A DNA stretch of 64,000 nt from G963668345 sp965206025 (GCA_965206025.1 CBDBIU010000004.1:124001-188000); one strand, 5' to 3'. Shown: positions 24,357 through 33,732, counted from the first letter of the stretch. Notes: generated by a model not told the origin, from the letters alone. Made by a program: numbers and translations.

Positions 24357-25783
24357 CTGTCCAAAAATTCGATCGAGCCTCAAGTTGTGGTCTGTCAGAG
24401 AGTTGCGTCCGACGCTCCAGGTGTTGGAAAGCGGTCATCTTGGACGCTTCGGTGCTAGTCTGACACCAATGCCGCTCGATCTTAGTCCGCTGCGTTTCGT
24501 TACCGTCGCTCTCGCCGGCTGGCTCAACCAACAGCAGCAAGACATCATTGACTATCGCCGTGAAGAGAATAAGGTATTGCGGGAGCAACTCGGCAATCGG
24601 CGGCTGCGACTCAACGACGAGCAGCGCCGCCGTTTGGCGGCTAGGGCCAAGAAGCTAGGCCACAAGGTGCTCGCGGAGGTGGCCTCGATTGTCACTCCGG
24701 ACACCTTGCTAACCTGGCATCGAAAGCTGATTGCGCGTAAGTACGACGGCAGCCAACGCCGCGGTCCCGGACGGCCTCCGGTGATGGAACAGATCCGCAG
24801 CCTGGTCGTGCGGATGGCGACGGAGAACCGCGACTGGGGCTACAGCCGCATCCGCGGAGCGCTGGCCAATCTCGGGCATCGGGTTGCACGCGGCACGATC
24901 GCCAACATCCTCCAACAGCACGGTATCGAGCCTGCACCAGAGCGCTTGAAGAAGAGCACGTGGCGGGAGTTCTTGCAGGCACACTGGGAGGTCCTTGCTG
25001 CTGCGGATTTCTTCACCGTCGAAGTGTGGACGCGTTCGGGTCTGGTCCGGTTCGTGGTGCTGTTTGTGATTGAGCTGTCGACCCGTCGAGTCGAGATCGC
25101 CGGGATTACGACCCAGCCCGATGGGGTTTGGATGACGCAGATCGCTCGCAACTTGACCGATGGCGTCGATGGTTTTCTGGTCGGCAAGAAGTACCTGATC
25201 CACGATCGGGACCCCCTGTTTACCCAAGCGTTCCGAGAGACGCTGGGGGCAACGGGAGTAGGAGTCGTTCGCCTACCGGTGCGATCCCCGAATCTCAACG
25301 CCTACGCCGAACGTTTCGTGCACAGCATCAAAGAATCCTGCTTGGATCGCATGATCTTGTTCGGGGAACCATCGCTGCGCCGGGCGACCCGTGAGTTTCT
25401 GGCGCATTATCATCGAGAACGTAACCACCAAGGGATCGACAACCAGCTGATCTTCCCCGACAAGTCGGCTGCCAAGTCCAGCGCCCCGGTCGAGTGCCGC
25501 CAGCGCCTTGGCGGGATGTTGAAGTACTACCATCGACAGGCCGCCTGAAGCAGGTCGATCGGAAGGGCAATCCGCAGCCAGCAGCGACAGGCAGGGCTCC
25601 GTTGGGCTGTGCTCACCTACCGTTTGTTGCTCGCTGGCTCTGACGCAGGTCGAGACTGCTTTTGGCGACTGCACAGCATTTCAGCAACGATTGACCACGG
25701 GCCTCGCAGCAACCACAGCCTCGTTCTCAACGCTTCGCTCTTCATCCGCCAGCCGGAAACTCACCGATCCTATTCTTGGACAG
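24357..25783 (+). mobile_element. Insertion sequence with integrase-type transposase
   Basis: Terminal inverted repeats are visible: left CTGTCCAAAAATTCGATCG at 24357, right end reading CTGTCCAAGAATAGGATCGG on the other strand, ending at 25783. Length 1427 bp. A single transposase gene lies between them. The right end abuts, in frame, a headless LamG gene fragment. No clear target duplication can be seen at the two flanks. Confidence 0.75.
24469..25548 (+). CDS. DDE integrase-core transposase (IS3/IS481-like)
   Basis: 359 residues from the ATG at 24469; the longer frame from 24295 adds a non-coding-looking leader that includes the IS end. N-terminal helix-turn-helix region, then a linker RRGPGRPPV, and an rve core with catalytic residues in AAADFFTVEVWT, HDRDPLFT and NAYAERFVHSIKES. 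The last part, YHRERNHQGIDN, is typical of the integrase-core C-terminus. It appears intact, so the element may still be active. Confidence 0.88.
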   Translation: MPLDLSPLRFVTVALAGWLNQQQQDIIDYRREENKVLREQLGNRRLRLNDEQRRRLAARAKKLGHKVLAEVASIVTPDTLLTWHRKLIARKYDGSQRRGPGRPPVMEQIRSLVVRMATENRDWGYSRIRGALANLGHRVARGTIANILQQHGIEPAPERLKKSTWREFLQAHWEVLAAADFFTVEVWTRSGLVRFVVLFVIELSTRRVEIAGITTQPDGVWMTQIARNLTDGVDGFLVGKKYLIHDRDPLFTQAFRETLGATGVGVVRLPVRSPNLNAYAERFVHSIKESCLDRMILFGEPSLRRATREFLAHYHRERNHQGIDNQLIFPDKSAAKSSAPVECRQRLGGMLKYYHRQAA

Positions 25784-26083
25784 TACGCGGTTGATGAGCC
25801 ACCCTTTCGCAGTGGTCAGTGGAATCACGTCGTGGTCACTTACTCCCGCCTGAACTCGGCTGTTGGCGGGATTGCCAAACTTTACTTGGACGGCGAACTC
25901 CGGGGTACGGCGGAAGGGATCAGCGAGCCGTTTACGTGGGACGCTGAAGAGGCAGCCCTTCGCCTGGGTGTTAACTACGTGGGACTCTTTGACGATCTGG
26001 CCGTTTTCGACCGCGCGTTGACGGGTGAGGAGGTCGTGGCTCTTCACCAATTCGCGGATGGAGTTAAGTCACTCCACCAGTAA
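25784..26083 (+). pseudogene. LamG-domain protein, C-terminal fragment cut by the IS
   Basis: Starting at the IS end, the frame encodes the last two-thirds of a LamG/concanavalin domain: FRSGQWNHVVVTYSRL, AKLYLDGELRGTA, YVGLFDDLAVFDRALTGEEV and a stop at 26081-26083. This pattern of a domain ending in an Ala/Leu-rich helix is usual for secreted carbohydrate-binding proteins in Planctomycetota and Acidobacteriota. No start codon or 5' part is found upstream of the IS, so the gene is broken. Confidence 0.75.
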
Positions 26084-26261
26084 ACGTAGGTTTCCCGAGA
26101 TCGCGCACCGTTTGATCGGAGACCGAGTTGGCGCTCTTAGGTTGAGCCCGTTTCTTCGCCTCTGCAATCGACTCAGTCTGTGCGGATTGTTGGTGGGAAC
26201 CCGATATCCCGACATCTATCTTCGCAGACGTTCTAGGCGGTTCGTTTTAAGTGGTTTAGTT

Positions 26262-26316
26262 CTACTCGTGGTTGCGGAACTCTTCGTGCCAGTTCATGAC
26301 CACCCGGATAGCGATC
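26262..26316 (-). pseudogene. Possible 3' remnant of a TolB-type protein kinase gene
   Basis: The minus-strand frame VVMNWHEEFRNHE followed by a stop matches the end of the kinase remnant at 27.9 kb (WHEEFGDH then stop). Such endings close kinase-TolB proteins in Acidobacteriota, as far as I recall. It lies directly downstream of the PQQ-propeller gene. The match is short. Confidence 0.3.
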
Positions 26317-26332
26317 TGGAGGCTGAGCGGGC

Positions 26333-27661
26333 CTATCCCATAACGCCGATGCGATACAACTTCGAGTACGTACGAATCAACAAACTGCTATCCGCAATGG
26401 CCGGCGTCGCCAGGCACATTTCTTCGAGGCGATTCTGGCCCAATACCTTGAAGTCGGGACCCGCCTGGACCACAAAAGTCGTGCCGGACTCATCCAGACA
26501 GAACAGCTTTCCGTTGTAGGCCCACGGCGAAGCAGTGAAATTCGTGCCGTCACGGGAGACACGTTTCTTGCCATATACCACTTCGCCGGTCTTGGCGTCA
26601 TGGCAGGTCATAAAGGCGCGGTCATGCAGCGTGTAAAAGAGCCCGTGGTAGACCAGCGGCGTTGGATGATACGGTCCGCCTTGCGACACGCTCCACACGA
26701 TGAATTCGTTGGAGGTTTCACCTTCGGCGAGACTGATGTCGCCCGACGCCCCCGGGCGGATGGCGTAGATCGGGCGTTCCTCGCTACCCACGTAGCCCGA
26801 TGTGACATAGAGCAGGCCGTCCACTGCAAACGGGGTCGGGATCGACAGAGACGACATGCCGCTGATTTCCCACAACAGTCTGCCATCAAGGTCGTAGGAG
26901 CGGACTTTTTCGCGGCCCGCCGTGATGATCTCGGTACGGTGCCCCGCCTCCCAGATGAATGGCGTCGACCAGGTGGTCGGCTCCTCACGATTGGTACGCC
27001 AGATTTCTTTCCCGTTGCTCTTGTCCAGCGCAATCGTGTAAGACTGCTCTTGATTGTCGTTGGTGATATAGAGCCTACCTTGATGCAGCGCGGGGGAAGA
27101 GGCCGTGCCGTATCCGTAACGGGTTTCAACGGCGGGCCAATCCTTCGACCAGATCAGCTTGCCGGCCATGTCGAGGCAGTATGTACCGAGGTCGCCGACG
27201 TGTGCCCAGACGTGAACGCCGTCGGTCACGCAGGTTTCCGACGCGTAAGTACTCTTCTTGTGGCGGGGGACCCTGGGTACTCCACGATGAACTTCGGATT
27301 GCCAGATGGGGGCACCGCTTTCGAGGTCGATGCAGTAGACGATCCAGCGGTGTTCTTCGGTCGGCACGGCGTTGATGACGCGCCCCTCATAGAAACCCGC
27401 CCGCGGACTGCCGATCATGCGGTCGGCGACGGCCGTCGTCAGGAAAACACGACTTCCCCAAACGATCGGCGACGACCAGCCCGAGCCAGGAATAGGCGTT
27501 TCCCAGACCACGTTCTTCGCGCTGCTCCAGCTCTCGGGCAGGCGCGGATCATCGTCCACGACCCCCCGCACGCCGGGACCGCGAAATTGCGGCCAGTTGG
27601 CTAACGCCGGGATTGCGGAAAGTCCAAGAGAGGTTATTAGGAAGCTTCGTCGTTTGAGCAT
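26333..27661 (-). CDS. PQQ-like beta-propeller protein, exported
   Basis: 442 residues from the ATG at 27661; the longer frame to 27781 adds a leader that overlaps an intergenic repeat. Tat-like signal LKRRSFLITSLGLSA ending near ALANW, then WPQFRGPG, the usual opening of acidobacterial and planctomycete outer-membrane-assembly-like propellers. Repeats of the GKLIWS/NGKEIWRT/DGRLLWE type mark the blades. It is probably periplasmic and has a binding or scaffold role; a dehydrogenase function is not supported because the PQQ-binding catalytic residues are not evident. Confidence 0.85.
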   Translation of the reverse strand: MLKRRSFLITSLGLSAIPALANWPQFRGPGVRGVVDDDPRLPESWSSAKNVVWETPIPGSGWSSPIVWGSRVFLTTAVADRMIGSPRAGFYEGRVINAVPTEEHRWIVYCIDLESGAPIWQSEVHRGVPRVPRHKKSTYASETCVTDGVHVWAHVGDLGTYCLDMAGKLIWSKDWPAVETRYGYGTASSPALHQGRLYITNDNQEQSYTIALDKSNGKEIWRTNREEPTTWSTPFIWEAGHRTEIITAGREKVRSYDLDGRLLWEISGMSSLSIPTPFAVDGLLYVTSGYVGSEERPIYAIRPGASGDISLAEGETSNEFIVWSVSQGGPYHPTPLVYHGLFYTLHDRAFMTCHDAKTGEVVYGKKRVSRDGTNFTASPWAYNGKLFCLDESGTTFVVQAGPDFKVLGQNRLEEMCLATPAIADSSLLIRTYSKLYRIGVMG

Positions 27662-27770
27662 CGGCGCACCATCATTTTGTTGGTTCCTTTTGCACAACTT
27701 CGACTTCTTGGTTGAGCACTTCGTTGTATCTCGGCGAGATTCGGGCCAACGCAAACCTGAGACCCTAACC

Positions 27771-27866
27771 GATCGTAGCACCGCCAGACCCTTGATTCAG
27801 CCCGGTTTTCAACTCCTTTGAGGGCCCTCTAACGGCCTCACGCGGCTGTTAGATGGTGTGAAGGCG
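27771..27866. repeat. Approximately 95-bp intergenic repeat, copy 1
   Basis: Starts GATCGTAGCACCGC, contains CCGGTTTTC and ends around GGTGTGAAGG. A diverged second copy is at 28290-28386. Each copy lies upstream of a minus-strand gene (PQQ protein here, kinase remnant there), which suggests a duplicated promoter or leader region. Confidence 0.6.
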
Positions 27867-27918
27867 ATATCTCAACAGGTATCGGCGGACAAGGACTATG
27901 TCGTTTGATCCGGGGGAC

Positions 27919-28227
27919 TTAGTCCTGCAGGTGGTCGCCGAACTCTTCGTGCCAATCTGGACGATGTGGATCATTACGCAATCCAGTATCGTGTCCTTCG
28001 TCGATCTTGTGGATCGTGCAGATGTTCGGGTGCTGCAGTGAAGCCGCCGCCCGCGCCTCGCGAAGAAACCGCGCCTTGGCTGGCTCGTCCTCCAGCAAGT
28101 TTGACGGCAGGAACTTGAGGGCGACCGGACGCTGGAGCTTCGTGTCCTCGGCCTTATACACGACTCCCATTCCGCCCTCGCCGAGCTTCTCGGTGATCTT
28201 GTAGTGGCTGATAGTTTGCCCGATCAA
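27919..28227 (-). pseudogene. Ser/Thr protein kinase with large internal deletion
   Basis: From a TTG start the frame encodes a kinase N-lobe: ISHYKITEKLGEGGMGVVYKAED with the glycine loop, VALKFLPSNL with the ATP-binding lysine, FLREARAAASLQHPNI and ICTIHKIDE. It then jumps to a short tail ending WHEEFGDHLQD. The catalytic loop (HRD), DFG motif and the usual TolB/WD40 sensor are all absent, and the neighbouring frame reads IHIVQ just before the tail, so a frameshift also lies near the junction. It cannot be an active kinase. Confidence 0.8.
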
Positions 28228-28289
28228 GATGGGGACATTGTAGCGCCGTCGCGATACCTGGTGATAACAAGCGTTGTGTTGAGCTATCC

Positions 28290-28386
28290 GATCGTAGCAC
28301 CGCTAGGACCCTTTATCCAGACCGGTTTTCGACTCGTCCAACGACCTTCTTAGGGCCTCGGGCAGGCGTTACTTGGTGCGAACGAA
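28290..28386. repeat. Approximately 95-bp intergenic repeat, copy 2
   Basis: Diverged match to 27771-27866: GATCGTAGCACCGCTAGGACC, ACCGGTTTTCGACTC and a GGTGCGAA end. The rest of 28228-28754 shows no gene or recognised site. Confidence 0.6.
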
Positions 28387-28754
28387 ATTTCCTGGCAGCT
28401 ACCCTGAGCCGTCGGCACGCCTTCCGCGTTAAGCCCCTCAGCAATAGCACCCAGCGTCAACGCCGACGTCCGTCTCCTTGGCGATCAACCGCTGGCTTCC
28501 ACCTTGAAAGCTAGGTGTGGGGTGTGGGTTGGAAGGGGGAAGGTAAAGGGCTTAAGCCCTACTCACAGGGTGCACTTGGTTTTCAAGGTCCCTTAGTCCT
28601 GAGCCTTTGGCCTTCCGCAGCCACCCTCCCTGATCACGGCGAGGGGCGCCAGGACGCGAGGCCCGGGCAGACTGACTGGACCGAAGAGCCTCAAGAGCAA
28701 GCTTCGATGACGGGACGGCTTGACTTCATATCCAAAACAGTTTAGGATAATACG

Positions 28755-28931
28755 ATGACCAAAGCAGAACTTCGGCAGTTCACCTCCTGGCTCGGCAAGA
28801 GGAGCTACAAATCCCGACTAGAGCGGTTGGGGCTTGAACGGCTCCAGGAGATTGCCCGAGAGAACGGCAAGAAGGGCGGACGCCCGAAGGGAAGCGGGAA
28901 GAAGAAAGCCAAGAAGAAAAGGGGGACGTGA
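28755..28931 (+). CDS. Small basic protein upstream of the integrase
   Basis: 58 residues, N-terminal half helical with charged residues (LRQFTSWLGKRSYKSRLERL), C-terminal half almost wholly glycine, lysine and arginine (RPKGSGKKKAKKKR). It ends one base before the integrase ATG, so they share a transcript. TAGGATAAT just upstream could serve as a -10 box. Probably nucleic-acid binding, perhaps an excisionase-like partner; this is inference from position and charge. Confidence 0.6.
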   Translation: MTKAELRQFTSWLGKRSYKSRLERLGLERLQEIARENGKKGGRPKGSGKKKAKKKRGT

Positions 28932-28932
28932 A

Positions 28933-30029
28933 ATGAGTCTGTGGAAACGCAATAAGACCTGGTGGGCGGACGTGGCCGTTAACGGCACACGTTATCGTCA
29001 GTCGCTTGAGACGTCTGACCACCGAGAAGCAAAGGCCAAGGAGAAGGAGCTTGTGGCCAAGATTCAGGCAGGCAAGGTGGCTGCCGCTACGGGAAAGGCC
29101 TTCGCCCGGTTGCCATTCGACCAGGCGGCCGACAAATACCTTGCTGGTCGGGAGAACCGGGTGAGCGAACGCACCGTGCAGTTTGAGAAAGAACGGCTGG
29201 TGCCCCTCAAGAGGCGCTTCGGTAATGAGCTTCTGGGGAGAATTACGGCCGAGGACATTGCCGCCTACCAGCAAGCAAGAGTGGGACAGGGCATCTCTGG
29301 CAGGACAGTCAACATGGAGATCGGCGTCGTGCAGCGGATGCTGAAGAAGGCCAAGCGCTGGGACCTGCTGGCCGAAGACGTCACGCGTTACCCGGAGGCT
29401 TCGCACATCGGCTGGGCCCTGATCCACGAGGAGAAGAGGCGGCTGTTCGTCACGGCTGGCCAGAGGCCAAGTTGGATGGTTGCCCACTGTGCGGCAACAT
29501 TGGCGGTGAGCACCACCTGCCGCGGGGTGGAGTTGAAAATATCAAGTGGTTGAACGTGGATCTGTTCAAAGAGGTTCTGACCGTCGAGCGCAGCAAGAAC
29601 GACAGCGGTCGCCGCACGATCCCGCTGAATAAAGACGCCGTGGAAGCGCTGGTGCGACTGCGAAAGCGGGCGGAGGCGCTGGGATGCGCCGAGCCGGAGC
29701 ACTACGTCTTTCCGGCCTGCCAGCACGGACACATTGACCCGACCCGGCACCAGAAGAGCTGGCGAAGCGCATGGAGAAATCTCAGGAAGGCCGCCGGGTT
29801 GCAAGGTTTCCGCTTCCACGACCTGCGGCACACGGCGATTACGGAGTTGGCGGAAGCCGGGGCGCCGGATGCGACGCTGATGGCGATTGCCGGTCACATG
29901 TCGCGGCGCATGCTGGAGCACTACAGCCACGTGCGGATGAAGGCCAAGCGCGAGGCGGTAGAAAAACTCTCCTCGGGGCTGATGAGCGTCAGGTCGGAGG
30001 GCCTGGAGAAGGCCGCGGAGGTGAACTGA
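28933..30029 (+). pseudogene. Phage/island-type tyrosine integrase, one-base frameshift
   Basis: Two overlapping frames make one 365-residue integrase. The N-terminal arm-binding and SAM-like parts (SLWKRNKTWWADVAVNG; GRITAEDIAAYQQARV) are in the first frame, which reaches the first catalytic arginine (TTCRGVEL). The second supplies the lysine region (VERSKNDSGRRTIPL), FHDLRHTAITELAE, IAGHMSRR and the nucleophile tyrosine in LEHYSHVRM. The break is at the A-run 29536-29539; one more A restores AAAAAT continuity. It lies 89 bases from the 3' end of tRNA-Val, a likely attachment site. Homopolymer position means an error is as likely as decay. Confidence 0.85.
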
Positions 30030-30118
30030 AATGTGCCGGTCGGGCGGGGTTACGTCACAATCTGCGTCACAATTGGCGGGTCGGGCCGAGCGGGTAGCAC
30101 GTAACTCCTTGAGAACAT

Positions 30119-30195
30119 TGGTGGGCGGTACTGGACTCGAACCAGTGGCCTCCTGCTTGTAAGGCAGGCGCTCTAACCAACTGAGCTAACCGCCC
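30119..30195 (-). tRNA. tRNA-Val (UAC)
   Basis: Read on the minus strand: acceptor GGGCGGT pairs with ACCGCCC, discriminator A, encoded CCA at 30121-30119. D-arm TTAGCTCAGTTGGTTAGAGC, anticodon stem CCTGC/GCAGG with loop CTTACAA giving anticodon TAC, and T-arm ACTGGTTCGAGTCCAGT. Intact. The integrase gene lies just beyond its 3' end. Confidence 0.95.
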
Positions 30196-30403
30196 ATGTT
30201 ATCTGCTTACGAATTCTAACCGCTTACAACCCTAGATGGCCCGAGATCGGCGAGAATGCGGGACCGATAAGGAGAGTGTATCAGTTCACCATCTCACTCC
30301 CTGCGTCCACCGCGGCCAGTTCGCGATCGAGCGCGCTACTCTGTCGATCCGTGCTGGTTCACCTCAGACAGCGCATGGGTAATCGTCCTTGAGGACCGCT
30401 CGC

Positions 30404-30441
30404 CTACTTCGCCTCGCCAGGTGGTGAGAAAAGCAGCCTAG
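30404..30441. repeat. Right end of a MITE-like element
   Basis: ACTTCGCCTCGCCAGGTGGTGAGAAAAGCAGCCTAG matches the family's right end with few changes. No left end is seen nearby; the IS21 element begins about 40 bases further on. Confidence 0.6.
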
Positions 30442-30607
30442 CAGCCCGTGGCAAAAGTAGACGTCGCAAAAAATCAGGTACAGTGAGAACGGCGGAGCGA
30501 AACTAGACCATAGAGCGGCGAATCGAAGCTGCTTTTGGGCGGAGTAAAAGTAGACCGTCCGAGTGGTCCAGCGAACATTCCTGTGGTGTTTGTGGGACAC
30601 GAGAGGG

Positions 30608-32107
30608 ATGTATCGCGTGGAGCTATACGCTCAAGTACGGCGCAGTGTCTTTGTCGAAGGGCTCAGTGAGCGCGAGGCCGCCAAACGGTTTGGCCTGGCG
30701 CGAGGGACGGTGCGCAAGATGTTGCGCTACGCCACTCCGCCGGGCTATCGGCGGCGCCAACCAGCGCAGAGGCCGAAGCTGGATCCCTTCACCGGAATCG
30801 TCGATCAGATCCTCATCGACGATCAGGAACGTCCGAAGAAACAACGCCACACCGCAAAACGCATCTTCGACCGCTTGCGCGACGAGTACGATTTCACCGG
30901 CGGTTACACGATCGTCAAGGACTATGTTCGCGACAAGAAGCTCGGCGGGCAAGAGATGTTCGTGCCGCTGGTGCATCCGCCGGGCGATGCCCAGGCCGAC
31001 TTCGGTGAAGCTCTGGTGGTCATTGACGGCGTACAGCGCAAGGCGCACTACTTGGTGGTCGATCTGCCGCATAGCGATGACGCTTTCGTAAAAGCTTTCC
31101 CGGCCGAGACGACGGAAGCGTTTTGCGAGGGGCACAACGCAGCGTTTCGGTACTTCGGCGGCGTGCCACGCAGCATCCTCTACGACAACACGACCTTGGC
31201 GGTGGCGAGGATTCTGGGCGACGGCAGGCGCAAGCGGACCAGGGTGTTCAGTGAACTGCAGTCGCACTATTTATTCTCCGATCGTTTCGGGCGTCCGGGC
31301 AAAGGCAACGACAAGGGAAAGGTGGAAGGACTGGTCGGTTATGCCCGGCGGAACTTCATGGTGCCGGCGCCAAGGTTTCCAAGCTGGGAAGCGTTCAACG
31401 AGCAGCTCGAAGCGCAGTGCCTCAACAATCGTAAGCGGCGCTTGCGGCGGCACACCGAAACGATTGAGGAACGTTTCAAGCGTGACCGCCAAGCGTTGTT
31501 GCCCTTGCCGCCCACGCCCTATGACGCCTGCGACAAACGCACCACGCGGGTGACGTCGCTGTCATTGGTGCGCTATCGCGCCAACGACTACTCGGTGCCC
31601 ACACGCTACGGACATCGCCAGGTGTTGCTGAAAGGCTACGTCGATGAAATCGTGATCTGTTGTGGCAGCGAAGAGATCGCGCGCCACCGGCGCAGTTACG
31701 AACGCGAAGAGTTGATCTTCGATCCGCTGCATTACCTAGCACTGCTGGAACGCAAGACCAACGCGCTCGATCAAGCGGCCCCGTTGGCGGGCTGGGAGCT
31801 GCCCGAACAGTTCACGTGCTTGAGACGTTTGCTCGAGGCACGGTTGGGAATGCCAGGCAAGCGCGAGTACGTGCAGGTATTGCGATTACTGGAGGACTTC
31901 CGATTCGAGCACGTTGCCGCGGCGGTGCGCCAAGCCTGCGAGTTGGGAGCGATTGGCTTGGATGCAGTCAGGCACTTAGTGCTGTGCCGCATCGAGCAAC
32001 GGCCGCCGCGCTTGGACTTGACGAAGTATCCGCACCTGCCGGCAGCCCAGGTGGAGCAAACCTCCGCTGCGGACTATTTGGCACTGCTGGCACAAGGAGG
32101 GGGGTAA
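30608..32107 (+). CDS. istA: IS21 transposase IstA
   Basis: 499 residues from the ATG at 30608; a GTG at 30563 would add 15 residues lying inside the terminal repeat zone. N-terminal helix-turn-helix (SEREAAKRFGLARGTVRKML), then the DDE core with QADFGEALV, SILYDNTTLAV and DKGKVEGLVGYARR. The C-terminal domain around YSVPTRYGHRQVLLKGYVDEI is typical. It catalyses cut-and-paste of the element with IstB. Its stop overlaps the istB start (TAATG). Confidence 0.95.
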   Translation: MYRVELYAQVRRSVFVEGLSEREAAKRFGLARGTVRKMLRYATPPGYRRRQPAQRPKLDPFTGIVDQILIDDQERPKKQRHTAKRIFDRLRDEYDFTGGYTIVKDYVRDKKLGGQEMFVPLVHPPGDAQADFGEALVVIDGVQRKAHYLVVDLPHSDDAFVKAFPAETTEAFCEGHNAAFRYFGGVPRSILYDNTTLAVARILGDGRRKRTRVFSELQSHYLFSDRFGRPGKGNDKGKVEGLVGYARRNFMVPAPRFPSWEAFNEQLEAQCLNNRKRRLRRHTETIEERFKRDRQALLPLPPTPYDACDKRTTRVTSLSLVRYRANDYSVPTRYGHRQVLLKGYVDEIVICCGSEEIARHRRSYEREELIFDPLHYLALLERKTNALDQAAPLAGWELPEQFTCLRRLLEARLGMPGKREYVQVLRLLEDFRFEHVAAAVRQACELGAIGLDAVRHLVLCRIEQRPPRLDLTKYPHLPAAQVEQTSAADYLALLAQGGG

Positions 32108-32868
32108 TGGCGAGGTCGAAACTTCTGCTCGAAGCGCATTTGAAAGCGTTGCGGCTGCCAACCTTCCTGCGCGAGTACGACAAACTGGCGCGGCAATGCG
32201 CCGCCGAGAGCTTGGATTCGAGGAGCTTCCTGCAACAACTCTGCGAGCTGGAACTGCTCGACCGTGAACAGCGGGCCACCGAGCGCCGCATCAAGGCCGC
32301 GAAGTTTCCCGTGACCAAGAGTCTGGACACTTTCGACTTCCCGTCCTTGCCAGCGTTGAACAAGAAGCTGGTGCTGGAACTGGCGCGCTGTGAGTTTATC
32401 GACCGCCGCGAAAACGTGCTGGCACTGGGTAATTCCGGCACGGGCAAAACGCACATCGGCTTGGCGTTGGGACTGGCGGCTTGTCAGCGCGGCTATCGAA
32501 CACGCTTCACAACAGCGGCGGCACTGGTCAATGAGCTGTTCGAAGCCCGAGATGAACGGCGCTTGCTGCGATGTCAAAAGCAGTTGGCCAAGCAGGATCT
32601 GCTGATCGTCGATGAACTGGGCTACGTGCCGCTATCGAAGACCGGAGCGGAGTTATTGTTCGAAGTGTTTTCCCAGCGCTACGAACAGGGCTCGACGCTG
32701 GTCACCTCGAATCTGCCGTTTAACGAATGGACGGAGGTCTTCGGCTCCGAGCGGCTGACCGGCGCCCTGCTCGATCGCCTCACGCACCACGTTCATATTC
32801 TAGAGATGAACGGCGAAAGCTTCCGTCTGATCCAGAGCAAGAAGAAGCGGGCTCACTCTTTGGGCTGA
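32107..32868 (+). CDS. istB: IS21 helper ATPase IstB
   Basis: 253 residues. Walker A GNSGTGKTH at 108-116 and Walker B LLIVDE at 165-170, with the sensor segment TLVTSNLPFNEW. IstB is a DnaA/AAA+-related ATPase that forms filaments on target DNA and recruits IstA. Translationally coupled to istA by one-base overlap. The long frame reading upstream through istA is a different frame and is not coding. Confidence 0.96.
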   Translation: MARSKLLLEAHLKALRLPTFLREYDKLARQCAAESLDSRSFLQQLCELELLDREQRATERRIKAAKFPVTKSLDTFDFPSLPALNKKLVLELARCEFIDRRENVLALGNSGTGKTHIGLALGLAACQRGYRTRFTTAAALVNELFEARDERRLLRCQKQLAKQDLLIVDELGYVPLSKTGAELLFEVFSQRYEQGSTLVTSNLPFNEWTEVFGSERLTGALLDRLTHHVHILEMNGESFRLIQSKKKRAHSLG

Positions 32869-33103
32869 CCCACCGGCCACTCGCCCGGTTTTCGTGGGAC
32901 GGCCTCCACTACGCCTGGGCCGCCCTAAAGGGCGACCGCAGGCTCCGTTCCAGCCGTCCCACGAAAACCGCTACCCCTTCACCAACTGGTCTACTTTTGC
33001 TCCGCCGAAGTGGTCCAAATTTACTCCGCCCTTGACACGTTGGTGGAAGCGTGTGGATCAGCTTGACAACGAAGGGGGAAAGTCGCCCTTTCTGTTGAAG
33101 ATT

Positions 33104-33295
33104 ATGTCCGATCACCACTGGTTGGAGTTTGAGCTAAGCGCCCAAATCGCTTTCTGGCAGGAACATGGGCGGCTTCTTCCAGGGGAGATCTCTCCTCGAT
33201 CGATGGCGGCTCTTTTTTTGCTGGCATGGTTGTCGAGACGCATAAGGAGATTGGCAGCGCTGCAAGAAAAAATCTTGGCTCTTCTGGGATTTTAG
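33104..33295 (+). CDS. Small hypothetical protein at the IS21 edge
   Basis: 63 residues, hydrophobic/basic (FWQEHGRLLPGEISPRSMAALFLLAWLSRRIRRL). The frame is continuous with sequence leading into the IS21 end, so it may be the 3' end of a gene cut by the element rather than a full gene. Not recognised. Confidence 0.35.
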   Translation: MSDHHWLEFELSAQIAFWQEHGRLLPGEISPRSMAALFLLAWLSRRIRRLAALQEKILALLGF

Positions 33296-33704
33296 TGGCT
33301 GGCGGCGGTGAGTGACGGATCCCTCGCCACTGTGAGGCCGACCTCCCGGAGCCTGCTTCGGTGCCATTCAAGGGCTTCGTGACAACTCTACGGCCCCCAA
33401 GGCCGGGCGGCGACTGCGTTGGCCAAAAAGAATTACTGATAAACAAAGGGTTACGAGTAGAGCAAGGCTGCTGGCAGGTAGTCGTACAGTCTCCCGAAGG
33501 CTGTGAAATGCGGATCCACAACTGTCATCCAGTGGCCACACTCAAAGAGATAACTCCCTGTTTATCAGTGTCTTATTCCCTTTACGAGTTGCCCACGACC
33601 GGACTGGCGTGTAGGGTATTTGGGGATTTCTTGGCCGCCTTTTGGGCTCCGATGTGACTGCGGGCGACGTCGGGTCGGCAGGATGGAGGAGCCGGCTACC
33701 CGTT
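33296..33704. other. Region without supported gene
   Basis: Frames on both strands are short and lack conserved features. It lies between a gene fragment and a solitary ISL3-type end and is probably eroded mobile DNA. Confidence 0.4.
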
Positions 33705-33732
33705 GGCCACCCACTAAAAACCCGGAAGAGCC
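33705..33732 (-). repeat. Solitary ISL3-type terminal repeat
   Basis: GGCCACCCACTAAAAACCCGGAAGAGCC closely matches the right end of the ISL3 element at 36918-36942 (CGCCCACTTAAAACCCGGAAGAGCC). No ISL3 gene lies on its inner side. It marks the point where the nuclease fragment to its right is cut. Confidence 0.7.

Larger units (their letters stand above)
30484..33037 (+). mobile_element. IS21-family insertion sequence
   Basis: Contains istA and istB. Multiple terminal repeats typical of IS21: left GCGGAGCGAAACTAGACCA (from about 30491) and GCGGAGTAAAAGTAGACC (30538), right, on the other strand, GCGGAGTAAATTTGGACCA ending at 33032 and GCGGAGCAAAAGTAGACCA. The right end probably closes with TTGACA at 33032-33037. 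The exact left boundary is uncertain by about 10 bases. Both genes are open, so it looks active. Confidence 0.85.
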
